NCBI RefSeq assembly: GCF_000236905.1
Contig: NC_016524.1
Location: 62,001 to 126,000 of the forward strand
DNA from: Tetrapisispora phaffii CBS 4417
Lineage: Eukaryota > Ascomycota > Saccharomycetes > Saccharomycetales > Saccharomycetaceae
Reading direction: 5' to 3'
Length of the DNA stretch: 64,000 nt
In this document: in pieces, positions 51,447 through 63,410 of the stretch
How positions within the stretch are numbered: position 1 is the first letter of the stretch
How the letters are laid out: every line of letters begins with the position of its first letter
The notes under the pieces: generated by a model
Told to the model about the DNA's origin: nothing
Seen by the model: only the letters and a program-made list of their open reading frames with translations
Database searches by the model: none
Translations under genes and position numbers: made by a program

Positions 51447-54400
51447 TCACCTGTTGCTTACAATATCGTCATAAGTAGGCGGATCAGATTTTGTGAACGA
51501 TTTCTTTAAATCAGGCCCCAGCACTTCATGATAAATCTCATCACTACCACTTAGACTGTGATTTGAACCTTTAGGCTTAAAACTGTAATCACTTTTGAAA
51601 AGACCTTCAGGTTGACTTTCATTTATCGTTAATTTCTTTTTCTTGTCCGGACTATACAAACAATAAGGAACATCTATTGCGACTAAGCTATCACTGTCAC
51701 CGCTTTTAACTAAATTTTCATCAATGCCATCCTTTTTAGGACTTCCTAGAAGGTCATCCAGATTATCAAAAGTGGTGAATTGTTGGGACGACTTTACCAT
51801 AGATGCAATATCTGTATTACTGGAATAATTCAAATGGAAAGGATTAGTTGAGACAAACTCACCAGTTCTGTTGAGATTCAGTGATGAAACATCCTTAGAT
51901 AATGATAAATGGTCAGAAAGGTCATCATTAGAAAACATTGCTCTCATTCTTGGAGAATTTGTTGGCGAAGCGAAAGGCGAACCCAATGGAGATGCAGGAA
52001 CAGAAAACACTTCTTCAAAACTTGGAGGAAAAACATCATCTACGGCATTTTTAGTAGTAGAAGCTAGATCTGAATGAGGATTATCCATTATAGCCATAGA
52101 ATAAGTAGGTAACTCCATGCTCTCCACAACACATTTATCTGAGACGATTATGACAGGTATGTCTAATACAACTTCATAATTTCTTATTTTAGTAGGATTG
52201 ACATCATCTTTTTTGCTAACTCTAAACATAATTTCCAATTTATGTTTACAACTGATATTAGCACAATTGTAACTATCGACATATAAACCACGTTTTGCCA
52301 TATGCACGCTGGTATTTAATTTAATATCTTTACCGGAGTTTGTTAAGATCTTGGTTTCAAGTAATCTAGGATCGGTGGTATGATTCACTTCTGGTTTTAA
52401 TTCAGTTGAAGAGTGCGCAGTAGTAAAAAAACCACGAATACTTGAATGTCTTTTGTTTAAAGGCTGTTTTACATCATCGCTATCTGTACTGTTTACAGAA
52501 ACATAACTGTCAACGCCATATGGTGGTATATTTCTAGTTCCTTTTTTATCCAGATCCACAAATTTTGGAAATTCAATATTGGTTTCAATCACAATAGGTT
52601 CATTAATTCCAATTTCGGGTCTCTCCTTATCAGTCTTTTTTGAATAATCTTTAATTGAGTCATAAGCTAATAAATTACCAGCGAAACAATTTTCAACTAT
52701 TTCTTCCCTCAATGCATGTCCACCTTTTTCTTTTGTCCTAATTTCTAGGAGTGATAGACTGCGACATTTTCTTCTCATTGCCTGAAAGTTTTTATAGTAT
52801 GGGCTGTATGGATCTTTTGAAATTACATCAATTTGATCAAATTCATATTCATAGTTCTTGCTGACAAAGGATACCTTTTCTAAAAGATTAACTCTAACTC
52901 TATGAAGTTTGATGTCTTTAGTTAATGGTGATATTTTTAACTTTATAGGTACCTTGCTGCCAAGTGGTATATATTTTTGACCAAACGAGATTTCATAACC
53001 TAATGCATCTGACCAAGTTCTATTAACATAAATTGATCTATTTGCAGTCGTTGTAGAACTAGGAGGAGGAGTACGGATAATAGTTAATGGATATTCAACA
53101 TAAATTTTATTTGCGGAATGATTTTCTTTACTGTGTTCAACAGTGTCATTTGCTATGCTTAAAGAGCTCTTCACTTTCTTAAATAAAGAGGTAGAGCTGC
53201 TATGCTTAACACCCGGCTGAATATCTCCAATTTCCTTCAAGGAATCTTTACTGCCTGTTGATGTTCCTGAATATAGACGATGAGAATCTTTCGAAGATAA
53301 ATGATCTTTTTTAGTTTTTTCTATCTTAGTAGCAATAGAAACACGGTATCCAATACGAGCAGATGGGTAATATAATGATTCAGGAACATTATCAGAAAAT
53401 GCGACAGGTAACATGAAAACGTAAGTGCCCGAATGAAATTTTTTTGTTTCTGTTTTGGATAGTCGGTCAAATATTGCTTCTTTTGAATGACTAGCATCTG
53501 CATAAATCCTATCTTTATCTGGTATATTCCTGAATATTTCCAATTTTCTTTCTTTGATATTATTGTTCACAATTTTATCTTTCGAGGAGACCTTACATGG
53601 GATATATAGATCGTAGTTCTTGCAATTCAATGTCCATTTTATACTACCATAATTATATACTTCCTCTTTGAAAGATTTCGTTGGAGGAACACCTTCTTTC
53701 CAAAAAACCCTTATTCTTGAGAACAAATTTGCTTCAATATCTTTCAATTGTGTACTCTGTTTAACAGTTACAATAATGGCCACGTTATATGGGTGAACGG
53801 TCTCATCGGAATCAGTTGATGAATTACTTCTTGAATTTATGGACTGCCTTCCAGATGCACTGCTTGATGCTCTTGATCTGTTTAAGCGGTCTCCTGAGCT
53901 TGCACTTGAAGCTGGGTTTCGAAGAGTGGTGTCATTTCTTGATAAATATGGATCATCGGCGGCATCTGAATCTGCATACCCATTCATTCTGGCATAATAT
54001 GCATCACTTCTGCGAGGATTTGAAGCTAAAAACATTGTACTACCACTATCGGCCACTGAAATCTTAATATTATCACCTGTGAATATCAATTTCTTCTCTA
54101 ACAAACCTCTTGCCTTCAAATAATCCCTTAGATATGTTTTGCCTAATTTTGATAACAAGGCTGAATCGGTATTTGCTGATACAGGCCTAGTAGAAGCTGG
54201 CGAATGCACTGGGGTCAAAGTTATAGAATGACTATCAGAGGAACTACTCTGTCTAAATGGATTTGTAGACTTACCATTTGGTGATGGTGAGAAAACTGCA
54301 ATACTATGTCTTCTGGTGTTTCCCAAATCAGCAGAACTATCGTTATTTAATTGCGGATGATTTAAAGGGGCTTGACTTGTTTTGTTATTATTATGACTAT

Positions 54401-54665
54401 GTGAGCTACTATTACTAGTTTTTCTCACTGGAAAATGATGAGCTGAATTTCTTCTAGCCACTGGGAGTGAAGCATTCGAATATGTGCTTGCTATCCCAGA
54501 ATTTTTGCTTGAATGTGCATGCGAATGTAATGAAGTCGTACTTGAATTTGCAGAACTACCCATGAAAGCGGATAGTGCTACTTTCATTGACGGTGATCTT
54601 TTATCACTTTTTATATGATGGCCTGACCTCGTTTCAGATTTATCAGTTGCGTTGAGAGACATCAT
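51447..54665 (-). CDS. ECM21/CSR2: Arrestin-related trafficking adaptor Ecm21/Csr2
   Basis: Arrestin-related trafficking adaptor (ART2/ART8) that recruits the ubiquitin ligase Rsp5 to plasma-membrane transporters for endocytosis. It has 1072 residues (yeast Ecm21 1117, Csr2 1121). The N-terminus is Ser-rich and low-complexity. The arrestin fold runs through the middle, for example YNVAIIVTVKQSTQLKDIEANLFSRIRVFW, then RTWSDALGYEISFGQKYIPLGSKVPIKLKISPL and an ISCKHKLEIMFRV strand. Rsp5-binding PPxY is present as DPPTYDDI at the very C-terminus, with a second LPTYSMAIM motif at the end of the arrestin core. ECM21 and CSR2 are duplicates; this gene stands for either. Confidence 0.93.
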   Translation of the reverse strand: MMSLNATDKSETRSGHHIKSDKRSPSMKVALSAFMGSSANSSTTSLHSHAHSSKNSGIASTYSNASLPVARRNSAHHFPVRKTSNSSSHSHNNNKTSQAPLNHPQLNNDSSADLGNTRRHSIAVFSPSPNGKSTNPFRQSSSSDSHSITLTPVHSPASTRPVSANTDSALLSKLGKTYLRDYLKARGLLEKKLIFTGDNIKISVADSGSTMFLASNPRRSDAYYARMNGYADSDAADDPYLSRNDTTLRNPASSASSGDRLNRSRASSSASGRQSINSRSNSSTDSDETVHPYNVAIIVTVKQSTQLKDIEANLFSRIRVFWKEGVPPTKSFKEEVYNYGSIKWTLNCKNYDLYIPCKVSSKDKIVNNNIKERKLEIFRNIPDKDRIYADASHSKEAIFDRLSKTETKKFHSGTYVFMLPVAFSDNVPESLYYPSARIGYRVSIATKIEKTKKDHLSSKDSHRLYSGTSTGSKDSLKEIGDIQPGVKHSSSTSLFKKVKSSLSIANDTVEHSKENHSANKIYVEYPLTIIRTPPPSSTTTANRSIYVNRTWSDALGYEISFGQKYIPLGSKVPIKLKISPLTKDIKLHRVRVNLLEKVSFVSKNYEYEFDQIDVISKDPYSPYYKNFQAMRRKCRSLSLLEIRTKEKGGHALREEIVENCFAGNLLAYDSIKDYSKKTDKERPEIGINEPIVIETNIEFPKFVDLDKKGTRNIPPYGVDSYVSVNSTDSDDVKQPLNKRHSSIRGFFTTAHSSTELKPEVNHTTDPRLLETKILTNSGKDIKLNTSVHMAKRGLYVDSYNCANISCKHKLEIMFRVSKKDDVNPTKIRNYEVVLDIPVIIVSDKCVVESMELPTYSMAIMDNPHSDLASTTKNAVDDVFPPSFEEVFSVPASPLGSPFASPTNSPRMRAMFSNDDLSDHLSLSKDVSSLNLNRTGEFVSTNPFHLNYSSNTDIASMVKSSQQFTTFDNLDDLLGSPKKDGIDENLVKSGDSDSLVAIDVPYCLYSPDKKKKLTINESQPEGLFKSDYSFKPKGSNHSLSGSDEIYHEVLGPDLKKSFTKSDPPTYDDIVSNR

Positions 54666-56144
54666 TATAAGTTATCGTCTTGGTTTATTGTTCTGAGGTG
54701 TTCTTCGATACTATAATTGTCCAAATATACTGGGATATATATATGCATATATATACATATATATATATATATTTAAATATTAGAAATTAAAAGAAAGGCA
54801 GTCAATTTGATTTAGCCCACAGCAGTCAAATTGATAAAATATCAACAGAAAAGGTATAATTAATATTATTTTTTCCTTCCAATAAATGAATTATTCAGAT
54901 GTGTTGAATTTGTACACTACCTTGTTAAGGAGCAGATATAACTGGAATATAGATTATTGAAAGAGATATATAACTATATATAAATGCATAGTAATACACG
55001 ATATCCTTTATGAAAACGAAGAAGAAGATAGCGTAGATAGTTAAGACTACATTCCAAAAAGAGTAGATTGAGTCAAAAACCGTAAAGATAGAGTACGTTT
55101 CTTTGATGAGTCCTAGAACATATACAGGTAAATAAAATATCTCTTGTATTACTAAAGATCGCATAATTGAGACCGTACAATCAATGAAAACATGAGAATA
55201 GGAAGCATTTCAGAAGCCTTTTGGATAAGGTTTTCTTTCTTGTATTGTGTATAACAGGTATAATATTATTATTAACGATGTGTTGTATTTATTTTGAACC
55301 CAATTGCTTATAACAGAAATGATTAATTGCTAATGAACTTCGATGAACTTCGATGCCTAGATTATATTGAATTAGGAGCCAATAATAGTATGCAGAAGAC
55401 AAATTGCCTTGAATGTCATTAGCATCTTTTCGTTACTTCTTTTCTCTTATTATAAGGCCAAATAACCTATATGTAACGGCACTTCACGGTGCTTAACTAT
55501 ATTTTACGCTACGTAACGTTCTTGAAATGTATATATTTTTTAACAGGTTCGAAAATTTAAAACTTTGTACGGTTTATTATGTGTATGTAACTGGGTTACC
55601 GTATTGTAGCTTGCAATTGGTTCTACTTTCAAAGAAGGAAAGAGGGAGCCAGAGAGAGGGGGCAGAACGGGAACTCCTATATTGGCAGCTAATGCGAGAG
55701 AGTGAGAGAGCGCGACAAAAGAAACAAAACGCAACAACGACAGCCACAGCTACAACTACAACAGTATAAACTCACTATTTCTCAAGCGGAATAACACTCT
55801 GGTGATAAAGATTTCTCTCTCGTTAGTTATAGTTCTTTCACACTTCATACTCTGCCAGTAATAGTAGAAGGCTCTGCCGTAATCCATTTTTCAAACACTG
55901 AAATCATAATTATTTTTTCTGCTTTGTTGCTCAATATTGCTGCTGATAGAGAAAGAGCTTGAAAGAGGTTTGTTATGGTATTCTTGAGGATTTTGTGTGG
56001 TGGTAGTGCTAGTTCTAGTATTTATCGTTTTTTAATGAATTGCTACGAAAATGCAATAATTAGTATTTTCATAAAAACACAACTTGAGGCATTTTACCCG
56101 TTATTATAACTGTTCCCCAAAAGCTCTTCCCTCGTAATTATACA
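54666..56144. other. Intergenic ECM21/CSR2 to tRNA-Phe
   Basis: About 1.5 kb. An AT dinucleotide repeat lies at 54735-54772. A 79-codon minus-strand frame (55164-54925, ATG start, hydrophobic) is present but unsupported. The tandem ATGAACTTCG repeat near 55333-55352 is short. Between 55440 and 55980 there is a GA-rich and CA-rich tract. APL4, YOP1 and YPR027C, which lie here in S. cerevisiae, are not found. Confidence 0.5.
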
Positions 56145-56234
56145 GCGGTTTTAGCTCAGTTGGGAGAGCGCCAGACTGAAGAATACTTTGGTCAAGTTAT
56201 CTGGAGGTCCTGTGTTCGATCCACAGAAATCGCA
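56145..56234 (+). tRNA. tF(GAA): tRNA-Phe(GAA) with intron
   Basis: It starts GCGGTTTTAGCTCAGTTGGG, with anticodon GAA at 56178-56180, a 17-nt intron at about 56182-56198, variable-loop segment GGAGGTCC, B-box GTTCGATCC, and a 3' end AAATCGCA that pairs with the acceptor 5' strand. The body is nearly the S. cerevisiae tRNA-Phe. A T-rich terminator follows at about 56237. Confidence 0.97.
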
Positions 56235-56356
56235 TTGTTTTTTTGTTTTTAGTAGTTTTAAATTATAATTACTTTATTACTTAACATATTAGAATTAATA
56301 AATCATCAATTAAGTACTTATATTACTTACTCGTCCTCATATATAACAAAAACACT

Positions 56357-59300
56357 TCAACTATAAAGTATAATTTCTTTAATTGTACTGCCTTTAGGGT
56401 CTAAATCCTTATCATATGTGTCTTGAATGCTAACAATTATAAATCTAGTTTTCGGCCACTGCGATTGTTCAAATACTTCGCTTTTCTTGTAATATTCAAC
56501 TTTACTGTAGTCAACTGAAAATTTGGTTTTATTGCTGGGTAAAATTTCAATTAAGGCTTGTTCATAATACTCGGGGTAGTAAGGTTCCGACGGTAATACT
56601 GATAAATTGTCAACAATTGTGATAAAATTCTCCCTTATCCCAGGCGTGTTAGGAAATTGTTGAATCAATTCATCAATATCTTTACTTTTCCAATTTAATA
56701 ATTGTGTAAAACCAGCGTCACAAACACCATCGGAGCTAAAAATTTGACAAACTTCAGGTTCCGTAATATTATCAACTTCTTGAATCAGTTGTAATATTGT
56801 GCGTTCTCGGTTTGGAAATTCAAAATGTTCCGCAAAGTAAGTAATATTTTGGAATAACTGCTCTGTTGCCTGACTATGAGGTAATACTGAGATAGATACG
56901 TTCTTTGCAGGTCTTTGGCCCCACAGAAACATGCCTCCTGTTATTGTTTGTTCATTTCCGGGTCCAAGATCTATCAATAACCTTGCTGTCTCTGCTTTAT
57001 TTACTGGTTGCCAGTGAGTATAATTATTACCATCAACCGCAGACATAGCAACATCTCCAGCAACACCTTCCGTTAAATTGGTAATCTGTTTGCTCTCAAC
57101 TATATTGCCTGGTGCATTAAGTTCTGTCACAAATAAAGGTATCGTAAAATTTTCATTTGGTTTAAGTTCATAAATATTACTCTTACGTTTAGAAAGAATG
57201 CGGTTGTCTTCTTTTGTTTTATTTTTTCCCCTATAAGGGTTGATATCCTGATCTCTTATACTACTCCTGTCAGGTATCTGTATCGTTATTGTCTTATTTC
57301 CTGATTTATGGATTATAGTACCATTATAATCATCAATAATTATATCTAAAACTTGCCCCATATATTTAAAGTTCCTGATTTTTAGTCCTCCTGGTAATAA
57401 TTTCAATTTAATCGGGTTAAATTTCAATAAACGTGCTATTTTATTTGTATCAGAATCCACTTTATATGAATACCTAATTCCCGTCAAACCAAATAGTATG
57501 CTTTGTAAAAAGCCTCCGTTTGCCGTTAAGAATGGATAAGCTGGATGAAGGCCACCATTTTCTAAAAAGTTATCGTCAGATTGCTCACTGAATTGTGCAA
57601 AGGGACCTCTTAAATAGGGTAAAATGGATTTATATAAATAGCTTTGGGAAGATGAACCGTGATTTAGTAGACCTGCTGCTGCTGCCACAAATACCGGGTA
57701 TGTCATTGCTGGTCCTGTATGTGCTTGATGCTCAGAATAGTAATATAAGTCTCTTATAGCATTGTTTAAAATTGATTCGTCAGTGATATAACCCAATGGG
57801 TAAACCAGTAAGGGCACGTCTGCCTGTTTTATTTCTGCTGTACTATTCATGCCAGAATATTCTAATGTGATATTAGATGACGTTTTAGGGATCACTATCT
57901 TTTCATTTATAGCTTTCCATATTGGATCAACTTTTTCTTCTAAATGATTTCCAATATCCACTGCCCATTTCATCAAAATCTTAATACCTGCATTAGTAAA
58001 TGCACCATTATTAACATGATTAGCAAATTCGTCGGGATCAGTCAGATTAAATGTTTCATAGACATCTAGTTGTTTATCGTACTGTACATATTCGGTGAAG
58101 GCTATGGCTGCATCCCGAACGATGGGCCATACTGTATACTTTAAATAGGTGTCATCAATACCATCTGCTCCATTCATATAAATAGAAAATGTTGCCAATG
58201 CGATATCCACATTAATATGATATTCATAGTCAATACATGGCCCCGTCGATGTACAATTCGAAAATCCACCTGACGTCCAAGGATACCAGGCACCATTATA
58301 GCCGTATTGTTTAGCATTTAATTGTGCCTGCTTATGGGTGGCATTCCTATAATTATTGATGTTTTTAGCAACATCAGGGAAAAAAGGTAGGATGGCAGGC
58401 TGCATCCACACATCAGCATCCCAAAATACCAATCCACCGTATGAATCAGATGATAGTCCCGATACTGGTAGCGGCAAACCTCTGTCTTCGGAGATATTAT
58501 GTAATCTTGCATTTGACATAAGATGAAAAAGCGAGGATCTAGCGGCTAGTTCTAGAACAGAGTCGGATGGAATTTCAATAAAAGCATTGTCATATAGATC
58601 TACCCAAGCTTGTGTGTTTGAGTCAGCTAGATTTTGGAAGTTACCTCTTGAATTCAATGCTAAATGTTTGGCCTCATTCAAATTGTCTTGATATGTGTTG
58701 TTTTTACAACCGTCATAATTACTTGAAATAATGGAGGAATATTTATAAATCTTTAATTTTGGGAATTCAGTTGAAAGAGTAATATCTTTTGCAACCTGTG
58801 ATATGGAAGAATTCATTCCATCAATGACGTAATCATCCAGTGTTATATTTCTATGGACTGAACCCGTTATGTCCAGTTGTTCTATTTCTGTCGTTGAAAA
58901 TATGACGCAATTTGTGTATGGCACATTTTCTGGTTCCACAACCATAAAGATGCCTTGCATTTTGGAGCTATCATAACTTGGACCCATATCTCTTAAGAAT
59001 GTTCTATGGGAAGTATTGAAATCTAGTATATCAAAGACACTGATGTTATAAGTTGCGAAATCTGTTGGTAAGTATTCACGATTTAATGTAATATCAATCT
59101 CTAGTAGACCCAATGGGTACAATTTCCTGTGAGTAAACATGGTTGAATTGATGTGCAACGTATTATTTAGCCAATTTAAATCTGTAGTGACCATTCCATT
59201 TTGCATTGATAAATTTTGATGATAGTTTGTGATATCATTAACAGATATGTCTTGTGGGTTAAAATTAAAAGACCTATCATTTTCGTCAATTACTGTTAAT

Positions 59301-59965
59301 TTAATATTTGTCCATTCTGGAATTGAAGAAATAACATTAGAGTAACCAATGTCATCAATTTCTGGGAAATTTGTAGAGTTAAGTTTCTTTTGTAGTGAGT
59401 AAAAATCTGAAACGAATGAGCCTGCATATCTTCTATTTCTTAATGGCCAACCATTATTAAACAATTCCGGATTGTCAGTAACATCAGGATTCCAAATACT
59501 ATACTCATCCAAAGCGTAACCAAATCCGATATTTGGGATTCGTGAACCAATATAACCATTTGCTACGTAAGGTTGTCTTGTATAGGTATTTTTAGTGATT
59601 ACATCTGTTCCCAAAACCATATTTTCATCATCATAATACGAATCTTCATAATTTATTAGAAGATCGTATAATTTCTTAGAAGTCTTTCTTGCAGTTGCAA
59701 CTTGACTTATCTCTTCACCTACTGAAAGTATACTTAAATTTGATTGTGCGATAGGTGAAGCATAAATTAACTTATTATTCCTTGTGCTGAAATGACGTAA
59801 AAACTTATTGTTAAAAAAGGAGTTGATATGAATCGATTGAACAGTGATGAAACAGTTGAAGATTAAAAAAATGATGAGTAGCATAATAATAAAAATTCTT
59901 TGGAACCAAATAAGTAGGACCAGATCCTTCTCTTTCCTTTGAGAATAAACATTATCAAAAAACAT
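56357..59965 (-). CDS. ATH1: Acid trehalase Ath1
   Basis: Glycoside hydrolase of family GH65 that splits trehalose to glucose outside the cell or in the vacuole, allowing growth on trehalose. It has 1202 residues (yeast 1211). A cytosolic N-terminus is followed by one membrane anchor at about residues 16-44. The large luminal part has many N-glycosylation sites. Recognisable blocks are [22 protein letters not shown] near 130, [31 protein letters not shown] near 515, [17 protein letters not shown], and [15 protein letters not shown]. Length and block order match Ath1 throughout. It lies next to the ATP1 relic and YME1, as YPR026W lies near YPR024W in S. cerevisiae. Confidence 0.97.
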   Translation of the reverse strand: MFFDNVYSQRKEKDLVLLIWFQRIFIIMLLIIFLIFNCFITVQSIHINSFFNNKFLRHFSTRNNKLIYASPIAQSNLSILSVGEEISQVATARKTSKKLYDLLINYEDSYYDDENMVLGTDVITKNTYTRQPYVANGYIGSRIPNIGFGYALDEYSIWNPDVTDNPELFNNGWPLRNRRYAGSFVSDFYSLQKKLNSTNFPEIDDIGYSNVISSIPEWTNIKLTVIDENDRSFNFNPQDISVNDITNYHQNLSMQNGMVTTDLNWLNNTLHINSTMFTHRKLYPLGLLEIDITLNREYLPTDFATYNISVFDILDFNTSHRTFLRDMGPSYDSSKMQGIFMVVEPENVPYTNCVIFSTTEIEQLDITGSVHRNITLDDYVIDGMNSSISQVAKDITLSTEFPKLKIYKYSSIISSNYDGCKNNTYQDNLNEAKHLALNSRGNFQNLADSNTQAWVDLYDNAFIEIPSDSVLELAARSSLFHLMSNARLHNISEDRGLPLPVSGLSSDSYGGLVFWDADVWMQPAILPFFPDVAKNINNYRNATHKQAQLNAKQYGYNGAWYPWTSGGFSNCTSTGPCIDYEYHINVDIALATFSIYMNGADGIDDTYLKYTVWPIVRDAAIAFTEYVQYDKQLDVYETFNLTDPDEFANHVNNGAFTNAGIKILMKWAVDIGNHLEEKVDPIWKAINEKIVIPKTSSNITLEYSGMNSTAEIKQADVPLLVYPLGYITDESILNNAIRDLYYYSEHQAHTGPAMTYPVFVAAAAGLLNHGSSSQSYLYKSILPYLRGPFAQFSEQSDDNFLENGGLHPAYPFLTANGGFLQSILFGLTGIRYSYKVDSDTNKIARLLKFNPIKLKLLPGGLKIRNFKYMGQVLDIIIDDYNGTIIHKSGNKTITIQIPDRSSIRDQDINPYRGKNKTKEDNRILSKRKSNIYELKPNENFTIPLFVTELNAPGNIVESKQITNLTEGVAGDVAMSAVDGNNYTHWQPVNKAETARLLIDLGPGNEQTITGGMFLWGQRPAKNVSISVLPHSQATEQLFQNITYFAEHFEFPNRERTILQLIQEVDNITEPEVCQIFSSDGVCDAGFTQLLNWKSKDIDELIQQFPNTPGIRENFITIVDNLSVLPSEPYYPEYYEQALIEILPSNKTKFSVDYSKVEYYKKSEVFEQSQWPKTRFIIVSIQDTYDKDLDPKGSTIKEIILYS

Positions 59966-61423
59966 ATGAACTGAGTATTAGTAAATAAATAAAAAGAAGA
60001 AAAAAGAAAACCTAAAGTTAAATGCAAACGAATATCTACTCTCTTTTATATCCTTATGTTTCGTATTATTTATTTATTGTTTTAAAAATAATCTCAACAA
60101 GAGAGAGAGAGAAAGAGAGAGAGAGATGCACACAATCGAGAGTAACGAAAGAAAAATATTAGTATTATTATTGTTAGTATTATTAAACAACCTTTCTTGT
60201 GTATAATACCTTTGCTTTACTCTTTAACTTTATTTAATCGATAAAACAAGGATATAGCAGAACATGTAAAAATAATATGAACAATGGCAAAAAAAAGACA
60301 CACAAACCTAATTCAGATACTTATAATATGTATGTGCATAGTAAATATTATTTTAGCTTTTGTTTTGCTATTTGTTAGTAATTAATTACCTTTTGTATGT
60401 AAATATAATAAAACAAAAATTAGCCGCCAACGCACAGTTATCTGTTTAAGTTGGTATTAAAAAAAAACATTGCTAAAGATGTTGTAGTATTTATAGGTGA
60501 CAAATATTGTAAATATTCGAAGATGAATAGCAAAGGTACCCCTATATCTATAAATGCAACAAGAAGGAGTCACGCACTAGCCACAAAAACAAATTTAAAA
60601 AAAACGTCATCCATTACCTGCCCACAGACACGCCCCTTATTTGCTGCTTTCATAACTATTGAAAATGAAGAAATTAACCACCACGTGACTAATGAACCTA
60701 CGCAATTACCGACCACGTGATACACAGATTCCCACTAATATCTGCGGAAATTAACAAATTTCAGTTTCAAGCATTTTTCATTTTGTCACACTAAGAATTG
60801 CTTAATTTAATTTGGCTTACTATTTTGTTTGTTTGGTGAAAACTCACAATCGACTGTTTACCCGGATTATTGTTTTTTCTCTCACACACTATATTGTTGT
60901 TTTCAGTTCTATCCAAACAATAATGTTATGTCTGCAAACTGTATTTGTCAATTGTTCAATTGTTCAATTTTGGTGCTAATTGGCTATTCGACGATGTAAT
61001 TAACACTGTTAACTAGCATTAACTCTAAATTTGACTGTACGAGTCATTGTTGATTTTAACTATATGATACATGTAAATACATGTGTTTTTCTACTAAGAT
61101 CTATATGGTCAATTTTGCATCCTAACTTACTCCCCTCTCCACCCCCATATCAAATATATTATTGGCTTTAAGGACTTTTTCACTATTCTTTAGACAGCTA
61201 GTATTCCAAATCTAACTCACTACATATATATATAATTGTAACTAACTTATATAGCATTCAATTGTTTGCTTGTATGTAGACAAATCTTTTTGTTAGAAGT
61301 TTTATCAATTAATACAAGATAAGACATGGTGCTCTTATACAAATTAAGTGTATTGTCGAAGAATTAATTTTTTTGCAACTCATAATAAAATATAAAAATC
61401 ATAATATCTATATACATTAAAGA
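59966..61423. other. Intergenic ATH1 to ATP1 relic
   Basis: About 1.46 kb of divergent promoter. A GA microsatellite lies at 60101-60126 and two CACGTGA E-boxes at 60682-60719 (listed separately). TATATATATATA occurs near 61226. An 89-codon frame at 60451-60720 uses a non-ATG start and overlaps the E-boxes, so I do not call it a gene. Confidence 0.5.
60682..60719. promoter_or_regulatory. Pair of CACGTGA E-boxes upstream of the ATP1 relic
   Basis: CACGTG occurs at 60682-60687 and again at 60714-60719, both as CCACGTGA, about 32 bp apart. This is the Cbf1-type core. They lie about 710 bp upstream of the ATP1 relic and about 720 bp from the ATH1 start, so either gene could have used them. Confidence 0.5.
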
Positions 61424-63030
61424 ATGCTTTCTCGTATTGCTTTATCCCGTTCTCTTACTTGAAGTGTTAATGCACGCGCAGCTAAGCTATTAGCTGTCTC
61501 AACAAGAACTTGCTACTATAAAAGGTCAGTCAACTGAAGTTTCTTCCATCTTAGAGGAAAGAATTAGAGGTGTCTCTGAAGAAGCTAACTTGCACGAAAC
61601 AGGTAGAGCTCTGGCTGTTGCGATGGTATTGCTCGTGTTGTTGGTTTAAACACTATTCAAGTCGAAGAATTGGTTGAATTCTCATCTAGTGTGAAAATAT
61701 GGCTTTAAATTTAGAACCTGGTCAAGTTGGTATCGTTTTGTTCGCTTCCGACAGATTAATCAAAGAAGGTGGAAACTGTTAAGAGAACAGATAGGATTAT
61801 TAATGTTCTAGTGGGGCCAGCTCTATTGGGTAGAGTGGTCAATGCTTTAAGGTAGTGGGGGTTATGGGTCCAATTAAGGCTGCTGGTTACTTGAGAGCTC
61901 AAGTTAAGGCTCCAGGTATCTTATCAAGCAGATCTGTTCACGAATCTGTCCGAACTGTTTTGAAAGCTGTCGATTATTTAGTCGCAATTGGCAGAGGTCA
62001 AAGAGAATTAATTATTGGTGACAGAAAACTGTAAAGCTGTCGTTGCTTTAGAAACACTTTTAAACCAAAAGAGATAGAGTGACGGCTAAGGATGAATCAA
62101 AGAAATTGTACTGTGTTTACGTAGCAATTGGTCAGATGAGGTCCACTGTTGTTCAATTAGTTCAAACTTGGGATCAACACGATGCTTCTGAATATTCTTT
62201 CATTGTCGCAGTTACTGCTTCCAAAGCCGCTCCATTTCAATATTTTGCTCCCTTCACTGCTGCTTCCACCGGTGAATAGTTCACAGATAATGGTAAGAAC
62301 TCTTTAATTGTCTATGATATTTATCCAAGCAAGCTGTCGTATACCGTTAATTACCCTTATTATTAAGATGCCCTCCGGGTAGAGAAGCTTATCCAGGTGA
62401 TGTTTTCTACTTACATTTCAGATTATTAGAAAGAGCCGCTAAGATATCTGAAAACGAACGTGGTGGTTTAATGACCGCTTTACCATTTATTGAAACCCAC
62501 AGTAGTTGTGTATCTGTTTATATTCCAACCAACATCCTTTCCATTACTGATGATCAAATTTTCTTGGAAGCTGAATTATTCTATAAAGATGTCAGACGAG
62601 CTATTAATGTCGGTTTATCCGTTTCTCGTGTCGGTTCTGCTGCTCAACTTAGAGCTTTGAAGCAAGTTGCCCGTTCATTGAAATTATTCTTAGCCCAAGA
62701 CAGAGACGTCGCTGCTTTCCCTCAATTCGGTTCCTATTTAGATGCATCTACTAAGCAAACTTTAGTTAGAGGTGAAACATTAACCTAATTGTTGAAGCAA
62801 AGTCAGTACGCTCGGATTATCTACTGAAAAATAATTTCCATTAATTTATGCCGGTGTCAACGGTTACTTAGACAACATATGTTTATCCGGAGTTGCTGAA
62901 TTTGAATCTTCTTTCCTAGCTTACTTAAAGGCTAATCATGAAACTATATCATCTACCATTAGGGACCAAGGTGAATTAAACAAGGATTTGCAAGCTAGTT
63001 TAAAATCTGAAACTGAATTTTCGTTGCCAC
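61424..63030 (+). pseudogene. Decayed ATP1 (F1 ATP synthase alpha subunit) pseudogene
   Basis: The translation follows F1-ATPase alpha from end to end but in shifting frames. It opens with a mitochondrial-presequence-like MLSRIALSRSLT, then a TGA at codon 13 (61460-61462). Recognisable blocks are [104 protein letters not shown] and [13 protein letters not shown] two-base loss occurs at about 61620, other small indels follow, and the Walker A segment at 62017-62040 is destroyed by deletions. ATP1 is YBL099W, near the SFT2-RTG3-ECM21 genes in S. cerevisiae, so this is the positional duplicate, now dead. An intact copy presumably exists elsewhere. Confidence 0.95.
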
Positions 63031-63410
63031 ATTCTAATTGTAATAAAAAGGTTATTATTATTAATTAACTATCAGCCTTGCAAGTTTAAATATTCTTTTC
63101 TCCAAGTGTATTAGGTTTTTACTAATATTCTACCAATTTCCTATATATAATCTTTAAATAAAATAATTCACTTAGGTTATATGTTTTACTCAATAAATTT
63201 ATTATGAAAATACACATAATTTCAAGTCTGTTTAAGATATATTAAAATGTTACCAGCTACCCTTATTAAATTTGGAAAATAATTATACATATCATAAAAA
63301 TATTTATCATTTTTAATAAAATAGAACCTATTTACAAAAGGAATTTCAATATTTTTATTATAATCAAGATGATTTTGCATACGAATTCCACTTAAAAAGA
63401 CAAGACTATA
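63031..63410. other. Spacer ATP1 relic to YME1
   Basis: About 380 bp of very AT-rich 3' DNA between the relic and the convergent YME1 gene. No feature is recognised. Confidence 0.5.

Noticed and set aside
60451..60720. 89-codon plus-strand frame between ATH1 and the ATP1 relic
   Set aside because: Needs a non-ATG start, has no family resemblance and covers the E-box pair.
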